Positions 1 to 6,671 of a stretch of 7,125 bases of DNA are shown here, in pieces. The notes beneath the pieces were generated by a model. The model made no database searches. It was not told the origin of the DNA and saw nothing but the letters and a program-made list of their open reading frames with translations. Source of the stretch: Bacillota bacterium. GTDB taxonomy: Bacteria > Vulcanimicrobiota > JAMDEM01. The DNA lies in assembly GCA_023486985.1 (NCBI GenBank), contig JAMDEM010000173.1, positions 1 to 7,125 of the forward strand, given 5' to 3'. Positions within the stretch are counted from its first letter, which is position 1. Each line of letters opens with the position of its first letter. The position numbers and the translations under genes are program-made.

Positions 1-13
1 CCCTGATTCTTAA

Positions 14-724
14 GTAAAAGCGGCTGTTATTTTAAGCATAAACGGGAATTTTGATAAAGCTCTTTCAGTAGTTAAGGAAATATCAGGCACCATGCCTGTA
101 ACATTGGTTAATTCTCTTAATCCTTACAGAATTGAAGGGCAGAAAACTGCCGCCCTTGAAATATGTGATTCTCTCGGCACCGCGCCTGATTATCTTGCCA
201 TCCCGGTAGGCAATGCCGGCAATATAACCGCTTACTGGAAAGGTTTTAAAGATTATTACGAAAGCAAAAAAACAGCAAAAACACCTGTTATGCTTGGCTT
301 TCAGGCATCAGGCGCTTCTCCGATAGTCAAGGGCAGAATTTTTAAGAACCCCAAAACTATTGCAACTGCAATCAGGATAGGTAATCCTGCAAGCTGGGAA
401 AGAGCGGTTTCTGCGGCGCGCGAATCAAGAGGTCTGATTGACTCTGTCTCTGACAGGGAGATTATCAGTGCGCATAGAACTTTAGCTTCAAAGGAAGGTC
501 TCTTTGTTGAGCCTGCTTCAGCCGCATCAGTTGCCGGAATACAAAAACTTGCCGGTCAGGGATTCTTTCCAAAGAATGCTCTGGTTGCTGCCGTCCTTAC
601 CGGAAACGGATTAAAAGACCAGGAACTGGTTCTGGCTCATTCAAAAGCAGTAGAAAAAATCAGCGATTCCTTCCCTGAGATAGAGAAAAGAATAAAAAAA
701 ATTATAAACAAGAAAAAACTATGA
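14..724 (+). CDS. thrC: Threonine synthase, C-terminal part (5' end missing or broken)
   Basis: PLP enzyme that converts O-phospho-L-homoserine and water to L-threonine and phosphate, the last step of threonine synthesis, in the cytoplasm. The visible 236 residues cover about the last two-thirds of a family member of roughly 350 residues. Recognisable blocks are the GNFDKAL region (bases 44-64), NPYRIEGQKT (119-148), the PLP-phosphate loop GNAGN followed by ITAYWKGF (209-247) and the C-terminal TGNG turn (599-610). The SxK segment carrying the PLP lysine would lie upstream of the window. The homologous frame begins just after an in-frame TAA at 11-13, and there is no ATG, GTG or TTG before the internal ATG at 92. 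That ATG lies within conserved enzyme sequence and is not a credible start. The entry is therefore either cut by the window edge with a base error near 10-14 or is a damaged gene. Its TGA overlaps the thrB ATG (ATGA), which indicates coupling. The family call is secure; intactness is not. Confidence 0.9.
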   Translation, partial: VKAAVILSINGNFDKALSVVKEISGTMPVTLVNSLNPYRIEGQKTAALEICDSLGTAPDYLAIPVGNAGNITAYWKGFKDYYESKKTAKTPVMLGFQASGASPIVKGRIFKNPKTIATAIRIGNPASWERAVSAARESRGLIDSVSDREIISAHRTLASKEGLFVEPASAASVAGIQKLAGQGFFPKNALVAAVLTGNGLKDQELVLAHSKAVEKISDSFPEIEKRIKKIINKKKL

Positions 725-1620
725 TTACTGTAAAAGCATCTGCAAGCACCGCCAATTTAGGTCCCGGCTTTGACTGCCTTGGAATGGCTCTTAAAATTTA
801 CAACACGGCGCAAATGGAAGAAGCAGAAACGACAACTATAAAAATTCACGGCGAGGGAGAGGAATCTCTGCCGAAAGATTCCAGTAATCTTGTTTATAAA
901 GCGGCTGAAAAGATTTATTCATCTCAAGGAAAAAAACTTAAAGGCTTAAAGGTAATACTGCAAAACGATATACCTCTGGAAAGAGGTCTTGGTTCAAGTG
1001 CAGCAGCCATTCTTTGCGGCATGGGAGGAGCAAACAAACTGCTTGGCTCCCCCATTTCCTGGGAGGAGCTTCTGCCCCTTGCCTGCAGAATGGAAGGACA
1101 TCCTGACAATATTATGGCATCTATTATGGGCGGCTTTGTCGTTGTCTCTATGAAGGATTCGGAACCTATAATAATGAGCACAAATGTTTCCTCCGAACTG
1201 AAAATAATTCTTGCCGTGCCCGATATTAAAATAAAAACTGAAGATGCCAGAAACATTCTGCCTGAAACCGTTCCTTTTAAAGACGCTGTCTTTAATCTTT
1301 CAAGAACTGCACTTCTTGTCACTTCTTTTTTCAGCAAGAAATGGGCTGTGTTGGCAGAGGCTACCGATGATAAGCTCCATCAGCCTTACAGGATGAAACT
1401 TGTACCCTCAATGGCTGATGTAATGAAAGCCGCCAGAAAAGCAGGAGCACTGGGCTCTTTTATAAGCGGATCCGGCTCTGCCGTAGGCGCTTTTGCCGTA
1501 AAACGGGAACAACAGATTGAGAAAGCAATGAAAGAAACCTTTGCTGCGGCTGGAATCAAATGCAGCACTTTTGTTACAGAAGTGGAAAACAATGGAATAC
1601 AAGATTTACAAAACAATTGA
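721..1620 (+). CDS. thrB: Homoserine kinase (GHMP kinase family)
   Basis: Phosphorylates L-homoserine with ATP to give O-phospho-L-homoserine, the substrate of the threonine synthase encoded just upstream. The 299 residues match the usual ThrB length of about 300. The N-terminal ASTANLGPGFDCLG segment (residues 8-21) is the typical ThrB substrate-side motif. The GHMP ATP-binding loop PLERGLGSSAAA is at 85-96, GHPDN follows in the middle of the protein, and the C-terminal glycine-rich motif ISGSGSAVGAF is at 248-258. All three GHMP kinase motifs are therefore present and the protein looks active. The start is fixed by the four-base ATGA overlap with thrC. No strong Shine-Dalgarno is visible in the A-rich sequence before it, so translation is probably coupled to thrC. 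The 3' end overlaps tilS by 29 bases. No codon or composition break is apparent relative to its neighbours. Confidence 0.96.
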   Translation: MITVKASASTANLGPGFDCLGMALKIYNTAQMEEAETTTIKIHGEGEESLPKDSSNLVYKAAEKIYSSQGKKLKGLKVILQNDIPLERGLGSSAAAILCGMGGANKLLGSPISWEELLPLACRMEGHPDNIMASIMGGFVVVSMKDSEPIIMSTNVSSELKIILAVPDIKIKTEDARNILPETVPFKDAVFNLSRTALLVTSFFSKKWAVLAEATDDKLHQPYRMKLVPSMADVMKAARKAGALGSFISGSGSAVGAFAVKREQQIEKAMKETFAAAGIKCSTFVTEVENNGIQDLQNN

Positions 1621-2965
1621 AAAATTTCATCTGATAAAATCTCCAGGTAAAATTGTTATAGCCTGCTCCGGCGGGCCCGATTCCATGGCTCTCTTAAATA
1701 TAATGAATAACCTTAAGGAAAGCCTCGGTATAACCCTGCATGTGATGCATCTTAATCATCTTTCCCGGGGGGCGGAGGCTGAAAAAGACGCTGAATTTGT
1801 AAAAGAATCCTGCCGGAAACTTGCCCTGCCCTTTACCCTTTATACTTTTAATGTTCCTCTTTATGCAAGAAGGCAGAAAATTTCTTTTGAAGAAGCAGGA
1901 AGAAAAGTAAGGCTTCATTATTACAAAAAAGCGCTGAGCGAAACAGGCTCATCTGTTGCTGCCACCGCGCACACTCTGGATGACCATGTGGAAACAATTC
2001 TGATGCGGATTCTGCAGGGCACAGGACCATCGGGTATAAGAGGGATTCTGCCGTCAAGAAGACACCTCATCAGCCCTCTTATAAACACCACCAAGAAAGA
2101 AATCATAGAGTATCTCATGGAAAATAAAATTGACTTCCGGGTTGATGAATCAAATCTTTCTGCAACTTACTTCAGAAATAAAATAAGGCATATCTTACTG
2201 CCCCTCATTGAAAAAGAATTTAATCCCGGCATAAGGCAGAGCCTTGCACGAATGGCTCAATGGTGGCAGGAAGAGGAAGAATACTGGGATAAAAAAGTCA
2301 GTGAAACTTCAACGATAGTAACCATTGCCGGCAAATCTGCACAGATAAAAATCTCCGGGTTTAATTCACTTGAAATACCTCTTAAAAAAAGGTTGTTCCG
2401 CCATGCCCTTCAGGCTGTAAAAGGAAATCTTGAAGATATAACTTTTTCTCATCTGGGCAGTCTCCTGGAGTTAGCCGGGAAAGAATCGGGTTCAAAAATA
2501 TCGCTCCCCGGGAGAATTTCCGCCGAAGTGGAATTTGACAATCTTGTAATAAGAAGGAGCATGACAAAGACAAAGCTTCCCGATGTTCCCCTTCCTGTGC
2601 CCGGAACGGTTGAAATACCATTCTGGAACTTAAAAATTATTTCGGAAATAATCAAATACCCGCCTATGGACTGGACATCTGATTCCTTCCATGCTTACAT
2701 TGACAGAAATACAATTAAAGGAAATCTGACTCTAAGGGCTAGAAAGCCGGGCGATATAATCATGCCTCTCGGCATGGGCGGAAGAAAGAAAATAAAGGAA
2801 CTTTTGATGGAATACAGGATTCCCGCCAGCCAGAGAGAATCAGTTCCAATAATATGCGATGAGGAAAAAATTCTCTGGGTTGCAGGCGTGAGGCTTGATG
2901 AAAGGGCAAAGGTAACTTCAAAAACAAAAGAAATCCTGCACCTGAAAGTTGATAAAGGAGAATAA
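1592..2965 (+). CDS. tilS: tRNA(Ile)-lysidine synthetase
   Basis: Uses ATP to join lysine to C34 of the CAU-anticodon tRNA(Ile), forming lysidine so that this tRNA reads AUA and accepts isoleucine. The 457 residues suit the longer form with a C-terminal domain. The N-type PP-loop SGGPDS is at 26-31, HLNHLSRG at 53-60, AHTLDDHVET at 126-135, and DESN (185-188) with RNKIRH (195-200) closes the catalytic domain. A variable middle part follows. The TilS C-terminal domain runs from about 378 (LTLRARKPGD) through the GVRLDERAKV region near the end. I chose ATG 1592. The frame stays open back to a TTG at 1541, but that would add 17 residues upstream of the usual TilS N-terminus and a larger overlap with thrB. 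With ATG 1592 the overlap is 29 bases, and a modest GAAGTGG stands upstream. Seven bases separate it from hpt. Confidence 0.95.
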   Translation: MEYKIYKTIEKFHLIKSPGKIVIACSGGPDSMALLNIMNNLKESLGITLHVMHLNHLSRGAEAEKDAEFVKESCRKLALPFTLYTFNVPLYARRQKISFEEAGRKVRLHYYKKALSETGSSVAATAHTLDDHVETILMRILQGTGPSGIRGILPSRRHLISPLINTTKKEIIEYLMENKIDFRVDESNLSATYFRNKIRHILLPLIEKEFNPGIRQSLARMAQWWQEEEEYWDKKVSETSTIVTIAGKSAQIKISGFNSLEIPLKKRLFRHALQAVKGNLEDITFSHLGSLLELAGKESGSKISLPGRISAEVEFDNLVIRRSMTKTKLPDVPLPVPGTVEIPFWNLKIISEIIKYPPMDWTSDSFHAYIDRNTIKGNLTLRARKPGDIIMPLGMGGRKKIKELLMEYRIPASQRESVPIICDEEKILWVAGVRLDERAKVTSKTKEILHLKVDKGE

Positions 2966-2972
2966 TATAAAG

Positions 2973-3509
2973 ATGAATTCCGACATTGAAGAAATTCTTT
3001 TTTCGGCGGAGCAGATAAAAGCCCGCGTTCTGGAGATGGGGCGGGAAATCTCAAAAGATTACGCTGATAAGGATTTGCTCCTTGTAACAGTTTTAAGAGG
3101 CGCCATAATATTTCTGGCTGATCTTTCCAGAAGTTTAAGTATACAGGCGAGCATAGATTTTATGGTGGTCACCCGTTACGGATACCGCGATCAGCCGGAA
3201 GAAGTAAAAATTCTAAAAGACCTTGACGCTCCCATAGAAGGACGGCATGTTCTCATAGTTGAGGATATAATAGATAACGGGGAAACACTTCATTATATTA
3301 CAAAAACTCTCAAGCTCAGGAATCCTGCATCACTGAAAATATGCACCTTGTTTGACAAGCCTTACAGGAGAACTGTTCCAATAAAACCTGATTATAACGG
3401 CTTTGTCTGCCCCGACAGGTTTGTCGTGGGATACGGACTGGACTTCAAACAAAGATACCGGAATTTCCCCTTTCTTGCCGTGTTAAAACGGGAAGTCTGC
3501 CCGATATAG
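2973..3509 (+). CDS. hpt: Hypoxanthine phosphoribosyltransferase
   Basis: Purine salvage enzyme that transfers phosphoribose from PRPP to hypoxanthine, and in many homologues guanine, to form IMP or GMP. The 178 residues match bacterial Hpt. Motifs include VLRGAIIFLADL (40-51) and the PRPP-binding signature VEDIIDNGETL (96-106). The purine-side segment is LFDKPYRR (126-133), and VGYGLD is at 152-157. The flexible active-site loop reads TRYG (67-70), where well-studied relatives have a Ser-Tyr dipeptide, so Arg68 replaces that serine. The loop is also about one residue shorter than in E. coli Hpt. ATG 2973 is preferred over an in-frame TTG at 2949 inside tilS. An AAAGGAG lies 12 bases before the ATG, which is slightly long. 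The gene follows tilS by seven bases and precedes ftsH, a common bacterial order. No terminator is visible after it. Confidence 0.95.
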   Translation: MNSDIEEILFSAEQIKARVLEMGREISKDYADKDLLLVTVLRGAIIFLADLSRSLSIQASIDFMVVTRYGYRDQPEEVKILKDLDAPIEGRHVLIVEDIIDNGETLHYITKTLKLRNPASLKICTLFDKPYRRTVPIKPDYNGFVCPDRFVVGYGLDFKQRYRNFPFLAVLKREVCPI

Positions 3510-3516
3510 CCCCATG

Positions 3517-3545
3517 TTGTAAAGCCCTACCTATTATGTTATAAT
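3517..3545 (+). promoter_or_regulatory. Sigma-70 type promoter for ftsH (extended -10)
   Basis: TTGTAA at 3517-3522 matches four of six bases of the -35 consensus. A 17-base spacer leads to a perfect TATAAT at 3540-3545. TG at 3537-3538 forms an extended -10 (TGtTATAAT). It lies wholly in the 62-base hpt-ftsH spacer and implies a start of transcription near 3551-3553. The leader would be only about 20 bases and would begin just upstream of the ftsH ribosome binding site. FtsH can thus be made independently of the thr-tilS-hpt train, although readthrough from hpt is also possible since no terminator is seen between them. No heat-shock sigma-32 or CIRCE-type element is evident. Confidence 0.75.
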
Positions 3546-3556
3546 CACTCTGGAAA

Positions 3557-3563
3557 AAGGAGG
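3557..3563 (+). promoter_or_regulatory. Strong Shine-Dalgarno that fixes the ftsH TTG start
   Basis: AAGGAGG, fully complementary to the anti-SD core, sits eight bases before TTG 3572. This optimal spacing decides the start in favour of TTG and gives the expected short cytoplasmic N-terminus (MKVIRQ) before the first membrane helix. Confidence 0.88.
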
Positions 3564-3571
3564 ATTATTAT

Positions 3572-5389
3572 TTGAAAGTTATCAGACAGCTTATTCCTTT
3601 AATCCTGATTTTCCTTATAGGTATCTGGGTTTTGGAATATGTAAAAAACAATATTCAAACAAAAGAAATAAATTACACGGAATTCCAGACAATTGTAAAA
3701 AACGGAGAAGTCAAGGAAGCAGTCCTATCGGGGCGTGAAGTAAAGGGAATATATAAAGACACCAGTAAGGGAAATTTCAAGGTGCTTATCCCCTTTGAGG
3801 ATACGGAAGGAAAAACAACTGACTTTCTTACACAGAACAATGTCATAATCAAAGGCGAACTTCCCTCAGAAAGTCCATGGCCCGCCATCCTCATATATCT
3901 TCTTCCCGCGGTTTTGATGGTTGCCATATTTATATTTTTCTTCCGCCAGGCACAGGCAGGCGGAAGCCAGGCTTTTTCTTTCGGCCGAAGCAGGGCAAAG
4001 CTTCTGAATGACAATCGTGTCAAGGTTACTTTTGAAGATGTGGCAGGAGTGGAGGAAGCAAAGGAAGAGCTGAAAGAAGTTGTTGACTTCCTCAAATACC
4101 CCAAAAAATATCAGACTCTTGGTGCAAGAATTCCTAAAGGCGTGCTTCTTCTTGGCGCCCCTGGAACAGGGAAGACCCTTCTCGGCAGAGCCATTGCCGG
4201 TGAAGCAGGGGTTCCTTTTTATTACATAAGCGGCTCCGATTTTGTGGAAATGTTCGTGGGTGTGGGTGCCAGTCGAGTTCGTGACCTCTTTGAACAGGCA
4301 AAGAAGACCGCTCCCTGCATAGTTTTTGTGGATGAAATTGACGCTGTTGGAAGGCAGAGAGGCGCGGGACTGGGCGGGGGCCACGATGAGAGAGAGCAAA
4401 CCTTAAACCAGCTTCTTGTTGAGATGGACGGCTTTGAGGTAAATGCCGGAGTAATTATCCTTGCCGCCACAAACAGGCCTGATGTGCTTGATCCGGCGCT
4501 GTTAAGACCGGGAAGATTTGACCGTCATGTTGTGGTTGATAAGCCTGATATAGCCGGAAGACAGGCAATCCTGAAAGTCCACAGCAGGGGCAAGCCTCTT
4601 GCTGATGATGTTGACATGGAAGTTCTTGGCAGAAGAACACCCGGCTTTACCGGTGCAGACCTGGAAAATCTTTTAAACGAAGCCGCCCTTCTTGCAGCAA
4701 GAGAAGGTAAAGAAAAAGTGGGAATGAAAGAGTGCGAAGAAGCAATTGACAGGGTTTTAATGGGACCTGAAAGAAAAAGCAAAATAATCAGCGAAAAAGA
4801 AAAAGAGGTAACCGCTTACCATGAAGCAGGTCATGCTCTTGTTGCCAAGCTTCTGCCCCATGCAGACCCGGTGAGAAAAGTAACAATCCTGCCAAGGGGC
4901 ATGTCTCTTGGAGCCACCTGGCAGCTTCCCACAGAGGATAAATACATAATCAAGAAGGGTGAACTTCTTGCCCGAATCGCTGTGCTTATGAGCGGAAGAG
5001 TTGCAGAGGAACTGGTCTTTGGAGAGCTTACCACCGGTGCAGGAAACGATTTAAAAGTTGCAACTGAAATTGCACATGAAATGGTCTGTAAATACGGCAT
5101 GAGCGAAAAATTAGGACCCCTTACTTTTGGAAGAAAACACGAGCAGGTATTCCTTGGAAGAGACATAATGGAAGACAGGAACTATTCGGAAGAAGTGGCT
5201 AACCATATAGACCAGGAAGTCCGGCGAATCGTTGACGAAAGCTATAATCTGGCAAGAGAGCTTATCGGAAAGAACAAGGAAAATCTTGAAAAAATAGTAA
5301 AAGTACTGCTGGAAAAAGAAGTTCTCGAAGGAGAGGAGCTGGACAGGATACTGGCTGAGGTGGTGCCGGCTGCAGCACCCTCCGCCTGA
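3572..5389 (+). CDS. ftsH: ATP-dependent zinc metalloprotease FtsH
   Basis: Membrane-anchored hexameric AAA+ protease that pulls out and degrades damaged membrane proteins and selected soluble regulators. The protein has 605 residues, a normal length. The first membrane helix is at about 7-23, an extracytoplasmic domain at about 24-102, and the second helix at about 104-124. The AAA module follows: Walker A GAPGTGKT (195-202), pore loop FVG (228-230), Walker B IVFVDEID (250-257) and the second region of homology with LRPGRFDR (311-318). The protease domain has the zinc motif HEAGH (417-421), and Asp493 in GNDL is the likely third zinc ligand. All catalytic residues are present, so it should be active. 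The C-terminus (VVPAAAPSA) is a short loose tail. It has its own promoter and a strong ribosome binding site before a TTG start. Its position after tilS-hpt is a common bacterial arrangement. The local MSLGATWQLP differs slightly from the commoner GYTLQLP form. Confidence 0.98.
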   Translation: MKVIRQLIPLILIFLIGIWVLEYVKNNIQTKEINYTEFQTIVKNGEVKEAVLSGREVKGIYKDTSKGNFKVLIPFEDTEGKTTDFLTQNNVIIKGELPSESPWPAILIYLLPAVLMVAIFIFFFRQAQAGGSQAFSFGRSRAKLLNDNRVKVTFEDVAGVEEAKEELKEVVDFLKYPKKYQTLGARIPKGVLLLGAPGTGKTLLGRAIAGEAGVPFYYISGSDFVEMFVGVGASRVRDLFEQAKKTAPCIVFVDEIDAVGRQRGAGLGGGHDEREQTLNQLLVEMDGFEVNAGVIILAATNRPDVLDPALLRPGRFDRHVVVDKPDIAGRQAILKVHSRGKPLADDVDMEVLGRRTPGFTGADLENLLNEAALLAAREGKEKVGMKECEEAIDRVLMGPERKSKIISEKEKEVTAYHEAGHALVAKLLPHADPVRKVTILPRGMSLGATWQLPTEDKYIIKKGELLARIAVLMSGRVAEELVFGELTTGAGNDLKVATEIAHEMVCKYGMSEKLGPLTFGRKHEQVFLGRDIMEDRNYSEEVANHIDQEVRRIVDESYNLARELIGKNKENLEKIVKVLLEKEVLEGEELDRILAEVVPAAAPSA

Positions 5390-5390
5390 C

Positions 5391-5448
5391 CTCTCCCCTT
5401 AATTTAAACAAATTCTCCCCTCTTTGCTAAAGAGGGGCAGGGGGAGTT
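5391..5448 (+). repeat. REP-like palindromic element behind ftsH
   Basis: The core is a perfect nine-base-pair hairpin: CCCCTCTTT (5417-5425), loop GCT, AAAGAGGGG (5429-5437). Flanking bases extend the symmetry: CTCCCC occurs at 5393-5398 and again at 5415-5420, and GGGGAG is at 5441-5446. This C-rich/G-rich palindrome with a CTTT/AAAG centre resembles the dispersed intergenic repeats found in many copies in some bacterial genomes; that is recognition by eye. No T-run follows the stem, so it is a poor intrinsic terminator, although it may slow polymerase or protect the ftsH mRNA 3' end. Its right arm contains the apparent Shine-Dalgarno of the next gene. Confidence 0.65.
5440..5446 (+). promoter_or_regulatory. 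Repeat-borne Shine-Dalgarno for the small membrane protein
   Basis: GGGGGAG occupies 5440-5446, four bases before TTG 5451, and is the only credible ribosome binding site for the following open frame. It is complementary to the two CTCCCC copies at 5393-5398 and 5415-5420, so RNA folding could mask it. The four-base spacing is short but workable. Confidence 0.5.
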
Positions 5449-5450
5449 AC

Positions 5451-5732
5451 TTGAAAAAGATAACCATAGCTTTTAACATAGTCTTGACTTTTGCCCTTAT
5501 AGGGTTGTCAATCGTGGCTTATCTCTGGCCCGAATGGCTCCCCGTTTTACATTTAAACTTCCACCTTTCCCAGCTGATAATTATTGCTTTAATATGCCTT
5601 CTTCTTTTTATGGCAGCCCTGCAAAAAAACCTGAGCAAACTTTTTAGAGTCTTCTGCGCCTTCGGCGCTTCTATTGTTTTCATAGAGCTGGCAATCCAGT
5701 CTCTCGTTTATTTTAAAATCCTGTTAAGGTAG
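5451..5732 (+). CDS. Small integral membrane protein of unknown function (three predicted helices)
   Basis: I do not recognise a family. From TTG 5451 the product has 93 residues beginning MKKITIAFNIV. Three hydrophobic stretches look like membrane helices at about 6-25, 38-57 and 67-90. A WPEWLP turn follows the first, and a basic QKNLSK loop lies between the second and third. The Lys-Lys N-terminus suggests it stays in the cytoplasm by the positive-inside rule. No catalytic or metal-binding motif is seen. An upstream in-frame TTG at 5424 lies in the palindrome stem and would add MLKRGRGSY, which is less likely; there is no early ATG. The frame is open and has a coding-like amino acid mix. 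The next gene begins six bases after its stop, which supports a real gene co-transcribed with nif3. It lies 61 bases after ftsH, so a link to membrane quality control is possible but only inferred from position. Confidence 0.68.
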   Translation: MKKITIAFNIVLTFALIGLSIVAYLWPEWLPVLHLNFHLSQLIIIALICLLLFMAALQKNLSKLFRVFCAFGASIVFIELAIQSLVYFKILLR

Positions 5733-5738
5733 GCTTAA

Positions 5739-6524
5739 ATGGCAGATAAAAATTTAATCTTCTCCGCCCTGGAGGAACTTGCCCCTCCTGAACTCGCCGA
5801 AGAATGGGATAATGTGGGCTTACAGGTGGGGCAGAAAAAAGGAAATGTCAATAAAGCTTTTCTTTCCCTTGACGCAACTCTGCCGGTAGTTGAGGAAGCT
5901 AAAAAAATTGGCGCAGATTTAATAGTTACCCACCACCCTCTTCTTTACAAGCCCTTAAAAAACGTTGACTTCTCAACGCCTTCAGGAAAAATAATAAATC
6001 TTTTAATTAAATCAGGCATAGATCTTTACAGCCTTCATACCAATCTTGATTCAGCCGTTTCCGGGACCAGCCGCACTCTTGCTTCAATGCTTGGCTTGAA
6101 AAATCTTAGGCCCGTTATTCCTTCATCCGTAAGCCCATCCTGCGGCATGGGAGTTTATGGTGTCTTTACATCTCCGTTAAAATTTTCAAAAGTCATCTCA
6201 AAAGTTAAAAAGGTTCTGCATGAAGCCGATATCAGATATTGCGGGGAGCATTCAAAAAACATAAAGACAGCGGCGGTTTGCACCGGAAGCGGCGGAAGCC
6301 TTCTTAATAAAATTTTTAAAATGAAAGTCGATCTTTTTATAACAGGAGAACTAAAATACCACGAAGCGCTGGAAGCAAGCCAGAGAGGCTTGGCGGTGAT
6401 TACTGCCGGCCATTATCATACAGAGACAATCATTCTTCCTGTATTAAAAAAATATCTTGAGAAAAAATTCCCCTCTTTGAAAGTTTTCATATCTGCAATT
6501 TCCACTTCGCCGCTTAATGCCTAA
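5739..6524 (+). CDS. Nif3/DUF34 family dinuclear metal-binding protein
   Basis: Member of the widespread Nif3-like family (E. coli YbgI, Bacillus YqfO), which forms toroidal hexamers with a two-metal site. Family members are often labelled GTP cyclohydrolase 1 type 2 homologues, but their physiological role is unsettled, so no reaction is assigned here. The 261 residues match the short form without the inserted domain of YqfO. The N-terminal EEWDNVGLQVG block is at about 21-31. Likely metal ligands are His65 and His66 in VTHHPL, Asp104 in HTNLD, and His225 and Glu229 in GHYHTE. ITGELKYHEA (201-210) is another family signature. All expected ligands are present. The ATG at 5739 follows the upstream stop by six bases, and an AAGGTAGG just before it is a moderate ribosome binding site, so it is probably translated with the small membrane protein. 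No clear terminator follows. Confidence 0.93.
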   Translation: MADKNLIFSALEELAPPELAEEWDNVGLQVGQKKGNVNKAFLSLDATLPVVEEAKKIGADLIVTHHPLLYKPLKNVDFSTPSGKIINLLIKSGIDLYSLHTNLDSAVSGTSRTLASMLGLKNLRPVIPSSVSPSCGMGVYGVFTSPLKFSKVISKVKKVLHEADIRYCGEHSKNIKTAAVCTGSGGSLLNKIFKMKVDLFITGELKYHEALEASQRGLAVITAGHYHTETIILPVLKKYLEKKFPSLKVFISAISTSPLNA

Positions 6525-6599
6525 TTACCCGCCGGGGTCTGAGTGCATTACTTCAAGCATATTCTCTTCTCCACCCTATCCTGGATATACATTTAGCTG

Positions 6600-6653
6600 A
6601 TTTTACATTCGATTTGAGTTGTAAAATGTAACCCTATTTAACTTGATGTTACA
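6600..6653. repeat. Two adjacent AT-rich inverted repeats
   Basis: ATTTTACA (6600-6607) pairs with TGTAAAAT (6620-6627) across a 12-base loop. Next to it, TGTAAC (6627-6632) pairs with GTTACA (6648-6653) across a 15-base loop. The TGTAA word is therefore repeated in several orientations within 54 bases. This could be an operator for a dimeric regulator, a transposon end remnant, or chance in AT-rich DNA. No long T-run follows either hairpin, so a terminator is unlikely. Confidence 0.4.
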
Positions 6654-6671
6654 AAAAATATTCTCTACACT
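6643..6671 (+). promoter_or_regulatory. Weak candidate promoter upstream of the pilin gene
   Basis: TTGATG (6643-6648) matches four of six -35 bases. After exactly 17 bases, TACACT (6666-6671) matches four of six -10 bases. It overlaps the right arm of the second AT-rich inverted repeat. Transcription from here would have a leader of about 310 bases before the prepilin gene. Such matches arise by chance in AT-rich DNA, so this is only a candidate. Confidence 0.25.

Noticed and set aside
92..94. ATG 92 as the true start of a short 210-residue protein
   Set aside because: It lies inside conserved threonine synthase sequence, homology extends upstream to about base 14, and no ribosome binding site precedes it.
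924..1337. Long minus-strand frame opposite thrB
   Set aside because: It is a shadow of a clear GHMP kinase gene, with no ribosome binding site and a low-complexity Ser/Ile/Phe-rich product.
1541..1591. TTG 1541 as the tilS start
   Set aside because: It would add 17 residues without family support and enlarge the overlap with thrB; ATG 1592 gives the expected N-terminal distance to the PP-loop.
2949..2972. TTG 2949 as the hpt start
   Set aside because: It lies inside tilS before the AAAGGAG that serves ATG 2973.
3866..4399. 177-codon minus-strand frame opposite ftsH
   Set aside because: It lies within the conserved AAA domain of ftsH on the other strand and encodes no recognisable protein.
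5417..5437. Hairpin behind ftsH as a rho-independent terminator
   Set aside because: The stem is good but no T-run follows on the plus strand; the next bases are CAGGGGGAG.
6527..6540. Small ACCC/GGGT hairpin after nif3 as a terminator
   Set aside because: It has only about four base pairs and no following T-run.
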